Shown: positions 5,910-8,399 of the stretch, in pieces | How the letters are laid out: each line of letters begins with the position of its first letter | How positions within the stretch are numbered: the stretch's first letter is position 1 | Assembly: GCA_964561005.1 (NCBI GenBank) | Contig: CAZLNO010000139.1 | Location: forward strand, 1-8,399 | DNA: 8,399 nucleotides | Direction of reading: 5' to 3' | From: CAZLNO01 sp964561005 | Lineage (GTDB): Bacteria > Pseudomonadota > Alphaproteobacteria > Kiloniellales > Rhodovibrionaceae | Notes under the pieces: model-generated | Databases searched by the model: none | Told to the model about the DNA's origin: nothing | Seen by the model: only the letters and a program-made list of their open reading frames with translations | Translations under genes and position numbers: made by a program

Positions 5910-8319
5910 AGCGCTCGCGGCCACGCGCCATGAACGACGCCGTCTGGCACAGCAGCAGGAAGTCCTTCAGCAGGGTTTCGGGCTCGGCCCCCTTGTTCTG
6001 GCGCCGTTTCCGGTAGGCCTGAAAATGCCCGGCGATGTGGTCCGCGGCCTTGTCGTTTCGCACGCCGTCCGCCGGCAAAACGGCCTTATTCAGCTTGTTC
6101 TGGCTGTCCGATTCAAGGCGGTTCACCTGCCGGGTGATTTCCGCCACGGCGATCTCTTCTGGCAGGTCGCGCAGGGTCGGCTCCAACGCCCGCAGGCGAT
6201 AGGCCCAGCGGTCGGAGGCGCCGTCGACGAAGGCGTCGATCAGGCCATTGAGCCAGGCCACATCGTCCCAGCTCGCCACGGCGGTGCTGTGCTCGCCGGA
6301 TCGTCGCATTGCGCTGATGGCCAGGCCGTCGCGACCGGCGTCCTTGGCGGCCTTTTCAGCCGCGCGCGCCTTGTCGAGCACGAGCCGCAGGTCCTCCTTC
6401 ACGTGCGCAAGGCAGATGCCGGCGGAGAGTCCGGCCTTTGATCCCAGGGTCAGGTGATTGCCGGTCTCCTTTGCGAAGCGGAACCAGCCCGCGTGCTCGC
6501 TGGCATTCAGGCCGCCCGGCTCGCCGCGAAACGCCGCCCGAAGATCGCGGGCGCAATCGAGGGCGCGGCGCACCGGCATCACCGCCAACAGGTCGTCGCC
6601 GCCGGCGTAGATCAGCGTTCCTCCGTGATGGGCGACGATACGCGGGACGATGGCCGAGGCGAATTCGGCCAGGGCCTTCGACAGCAGGGCGTGCCAGTGC
6701 GGCCCGACCGGCATGCGCTCGTCGCTGGGCAGATGTGGCTTGAGTGTGTCGTCCTCCAGCACGTCGGCCAGGTTCGGCGCCGTCTTGCCGCGCAGCCAGC
6801 CGCCCATGTTGTCGCCGTCGCATTGCAGGACCGCGTAGTAGGTGGGCGGGGCATCGAGGGCCTTGGCACGTGCCGCGTCGATGCGGAGCCTGATGGACTC
6901 AGGTGGACGCTCCTCGGCCTCCAGCTCCTGGTCGCGGCCGTAGAGCCACTGGCCGTTCCACGGTTGGTGGGCTTGGTCTTCAAGTTCTCGCCAGCTCAGA
7001 TCGTTTTCCGCCATCCAGTCCCAGGCGGCCACGCTCGCGGTGTCGGGAAAGCGCATGTCCAGTTTGTTGGTCAGCCCGAGCTTCTCCCCCAGCCCCGCGG
7101 GCATGGCGAAGCGCTTCACCAGCGACTGCGCGCAGAAACGCTCGCCCTTGCGCAGGCGCACGCCTTTGATATCCAGTTTTCGCGCCGCCTCCCAGAACGT
7201 TCGGCCATTTTCCCGGTCTGCCGGCCCCATCTGTTCCCAGGTGCCGAGCAAGGAGCACTTCGGCCGATGCGAGCCGGCGCCGTCCGGCCTGGTTTCGGGA
7301 ACCGGCCGCACGGCCCGCGTGGCCTCGGTCATGCGCCCGGACAGCTCGAGTTCCGCCGGCCAGTCGCGGTTTATCGCCGTCCACAGGACCTCCGGCACCG
7401 CTTCGACTGTTTTCAGGACTTCGCGCAACCGGGCGCGCTGCGGGTCCGGCACGGGACGGCCCAGTAGACGGGTGAGCCCCGCCTCATCGCTGCCGGTCGG
7501 CACCACGCTGGTGGTTACCGACAGCATGGTGTCGATCTGCTCCGTCCAGCGCGCGTCCCACTCGCGGTCCAGCCCGCTGAGCGTCGGCGCCAAGGCGTCA
7601 TGCACGTCGTCTGCAATCTTCTGGAGCGCCGCGCGTGCCCTGGCCTCGCAGGTCTCCGCCAGCACCCGCGCCTCCGCACCGCCAGCGCCCCAGGGCACGG
7701 CCGCGAGCAGGCGATGCGGCAGTCCCGGGACCCGCCGCATCTCTGTCGCGGTCTCGGGAACGTCGGGCACGCCCTGTTGGCGCAGCCATCTATCCATCAA
7801 CGGGTTGCCGCGCAGCACCGGGAACACCATCGCCGTCGGGCCGTAGCGCTCAAGAATCGGCTCGATCCCCTGAAACGCGATCCAGGACAGCAAGACACTG
7901 CCGGTCCAGAGATCCCGCAGCGAGCGGCCGGCAGCGATGAACGGCTGCACCGGCCCCAGGACGATCGACAGCAGCGCTTCCCCGCCGCCCGCCGCCGCCA
8001 TCTCCCGCCTGACCGCCAGGCTGGCGGCCTCGTCGAGCGGGACGACGGGCATCGCGCTGTCTATCGGTCGCCAGGGCGCATCGGCTGCCGACAGCCCATG
8101 ACGCCAAGTGGCGAGGAACCTCAGTCGAGCCTCGGCCTCGTCCGCGGGGGGCGCTCTGCCCTCGGCAGTGTGCGCGATCCCCGCTCGATCCGAGGCCACG
8201 TCTCTTGATGACCCATCAAAGGGGTGCCGGAATGAAGCTTGGTCTGTGCGGCTGGGGCCTCTCTCACACGCCGAGCGCCATGTCTCGATTAGGCTGGTCC
8301 AGGTGATCGGTGGCGCCAT
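5908..8319 (-). CDS. cmr2: Cas10/Cmr2, type III-B large subunit: cyclic oligoadenylate synthase without an HD domain
   Basis: Cas10 (Cmr2) is the large subunit that senses target RNA and makes cyclic oligoadenylate from ATP. This 803-residue protein has the Cmr2 hallmark GPVQPFIAAGRSLRDLWTGS (122-141), a first palm segment with QCDGDNMGGWL (499-509), and the cyclase motif YAGGDDLLAVMP (571-582) with GGDD intact at 573-576. A helical C-terminal domain follows (about 680-803). Two features depart from the family norm. Only about 115 residues precede the first palm strand, with no His-Asp pair in an HD-domain context, so the HD DNase seems absent. The zinc knuckles read KCSLLG (354-359) and RFCAQSLVKR (394-403), each with one Cys where CxxC is common. 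The start at 8319 is bounded by an in-frame TAA at 8344-8346, so the short N-terminus is not a start-choice artefact. A weak GGGA site lies five bases upstream. It is the first gene of the operon. Confidence 0.97.
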   Translation of the reverse strand: MAPPITWTSLIETWRSACERGPSRTDQASFRHPFDGSSRDVASDRAGIAHTAEGRAPPADEAEARLRFLATWRHGLSAADAPWRPIDSAMPVVPLDEAASLAVRREMAAAGGGEALLSIVLGPVQPFIAAGRSLRDLWTGSVLLSWIAFQGIEPILERYGPTAMVFPVLRGNPLMDRWLRQQGVPDVPETATEMRRVPGLPHRLLAAVPWGAGGAEARVLAETCEARARAALQKIADDVHDALAPTLSGLDREWDARWTEQIDTMLSVTTSVVPTGSDEAGLTRLLGRPVPDPQRARLREVLKTVEAVPEVLWTAINRDWPAELELSGRMTEATRAVRPVPETRPDGAGSHRPKCSLLGTWEQMGPADRENGRTFWEAARKLDIKGVRLRKGERFCAQSLVKRFAMPAGLGEKLGLTNKLDMRFPDTASVAAWDWMAENDLSWRELEDQAHQPWNGQWLYGRDQELEAEERPPESIRLRIDAARAKALDAPPTYYAVLQCDGDNMGGWLRGKTAPNLADVLEDDTLKPHLPSDERMPVGPHWHALLSKALAEFASAIVPRIVAHHGGTLIYAGGDDLLAVMPVRRALDCARDLRAAFRGEPGGLNASEHAGWFRFAKETGNHLTLGSKAGLSAGICLAHVKEDLRLVLDKARAAEKAAKDAGRDGLAISAMRRSGEHSTAVASWDDVAWLNGLIDAFVDGASDRWAYRLRALEPTLRDLPEEIAVAEITRQVNRLESDSQNKLNKAVLPADGVRNDKAADHIAGHFQAYRKRRQNKGAEPETLLKDFLLLCQTASFMARGRER

Positions 8320-8339
8320 CAGCTTCCCACTTAATTTGA

Positions 8340-8351
8340 GGTATTAATACC
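8340..8351. promoter_or_regulatory. Perfect 12-bp palindrome upstream of cas10 (candidate operator or promoter element)
   Basis: GGTATTAATACC is its own reverse complement. It is centred about 26 bases before the cas10 ATG, in the most AT-rich stretch of the window. It contains TATTAAT, which resembles a -10 element in the direction of the operon, but no convincing -35 lies 16-18 bases further upstream. It could be a dimeric repressor or activator site, a -10 element, or chance. The remainder of 8320-8399 holds no gene, repeat or terminator I can recognise. Confidence 0.35.
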
Positions 8352-8399
8352 AGCGGCATCAAACTCTGACTCGTGGCTGTGTTTTAAGGCTTTCCATAT

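Noticed and set aside
6454..7467. A 337-codon plus-strand frame opposite cas10
   Set aside because: It lies across the Cas10 palm domain including the zinc-knuckle region; no recognisable domain, so it is a high-GC antisense artefact.
1..8399. Possible CRISPR array, cas6, cas1, cas2 or ring nuclease
   Set aside because: No regularly spaced repeat and no such protein was found on either strand. The window is filled by the cmr operon, so their absence here says nothing about the genome.
8340..8399. A full sigma70-type promoter with -35 and -10
   Set aside because: TATTAAT could be a -10, but TTGATG lies only seven bases upstream of it and no other good -35 is correctly spaced, so only the palindrome is reported.

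Overview
The window carries one minus-strand operon: a type III-B (Cmr) CRISPR-Cas effector module and its accessory ribonuclease. Read 5'->3' on the minus strand, the order is cas10/cmr2, cmr3, cmr4, cmr5, one large gene in which Cmr6 and Cmr1 are fused (cmr6-cmr1), and a CARF-HEPN protein of the TIGR02710/Csm6-Csx1 kind that is cut by the left window edge. Genes overlap by 1-17 bases or are separated by 10-27 bases, so the set is almost certainly one translationally coupled transcript. No tRNA, rRNA, insertion sequence or CRISPR repeat was seen, and cas1, cas2, cas6 and a stand-alone ring nuclease are absent from these 8.4 kb. They may lie outside it.

Layout on the + axis: 1-1321 CARF-HEPN effector (open at the edge); 1349-3337 Cmr6-Cmr1 fusion; 3321-3923 Cmr5; 3923-4825 Cmr4; 4818-5897 Cmr3; 5908-8319 Cas10; 8320-8399 the upstream region, relatively AT-rich, with a perfect 12-bp palindrome. 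The long plus-strand reading frames are antisense shadows produced by high GC.

How the parts should work together (family knowledge applied to the residues seen): Cmr4 forms the repeated backbone and keeps the Asp used to cut target RNA. Cmr5 forms the second filament. Cmr3 and Cas10 form the base that holds the crRNA 5' tag. Cmr6 and Cmr1 cap the other end, here supplied as one polypeptide. Cas10 keeps the GGDD cyclase motif but has no recognisable HD nuclease domain, and each zinc knuckle has lost one cysteine. The expected output is therefore cyclic oligoadenylate signalling, not direct DNA cutting. The CARF-HEPN protein has a CARF motif and an intact R-x6-H HEPN motif and is the evident receiver of that signal. 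The inferred design is RNA-guided RNA cleavage plus cOA-activated collateral RNase.

The organism is a high-GC bacterium, most likely a proteobacterium judging from codon use and the GA-rich Shine-Dalgarno sites. The sequence does not allow a firmer assignment. The most distinctive points are the Cmr6-Cmr1 fusion and the HD-less, zinc-knuckle-degenerate Cas10.
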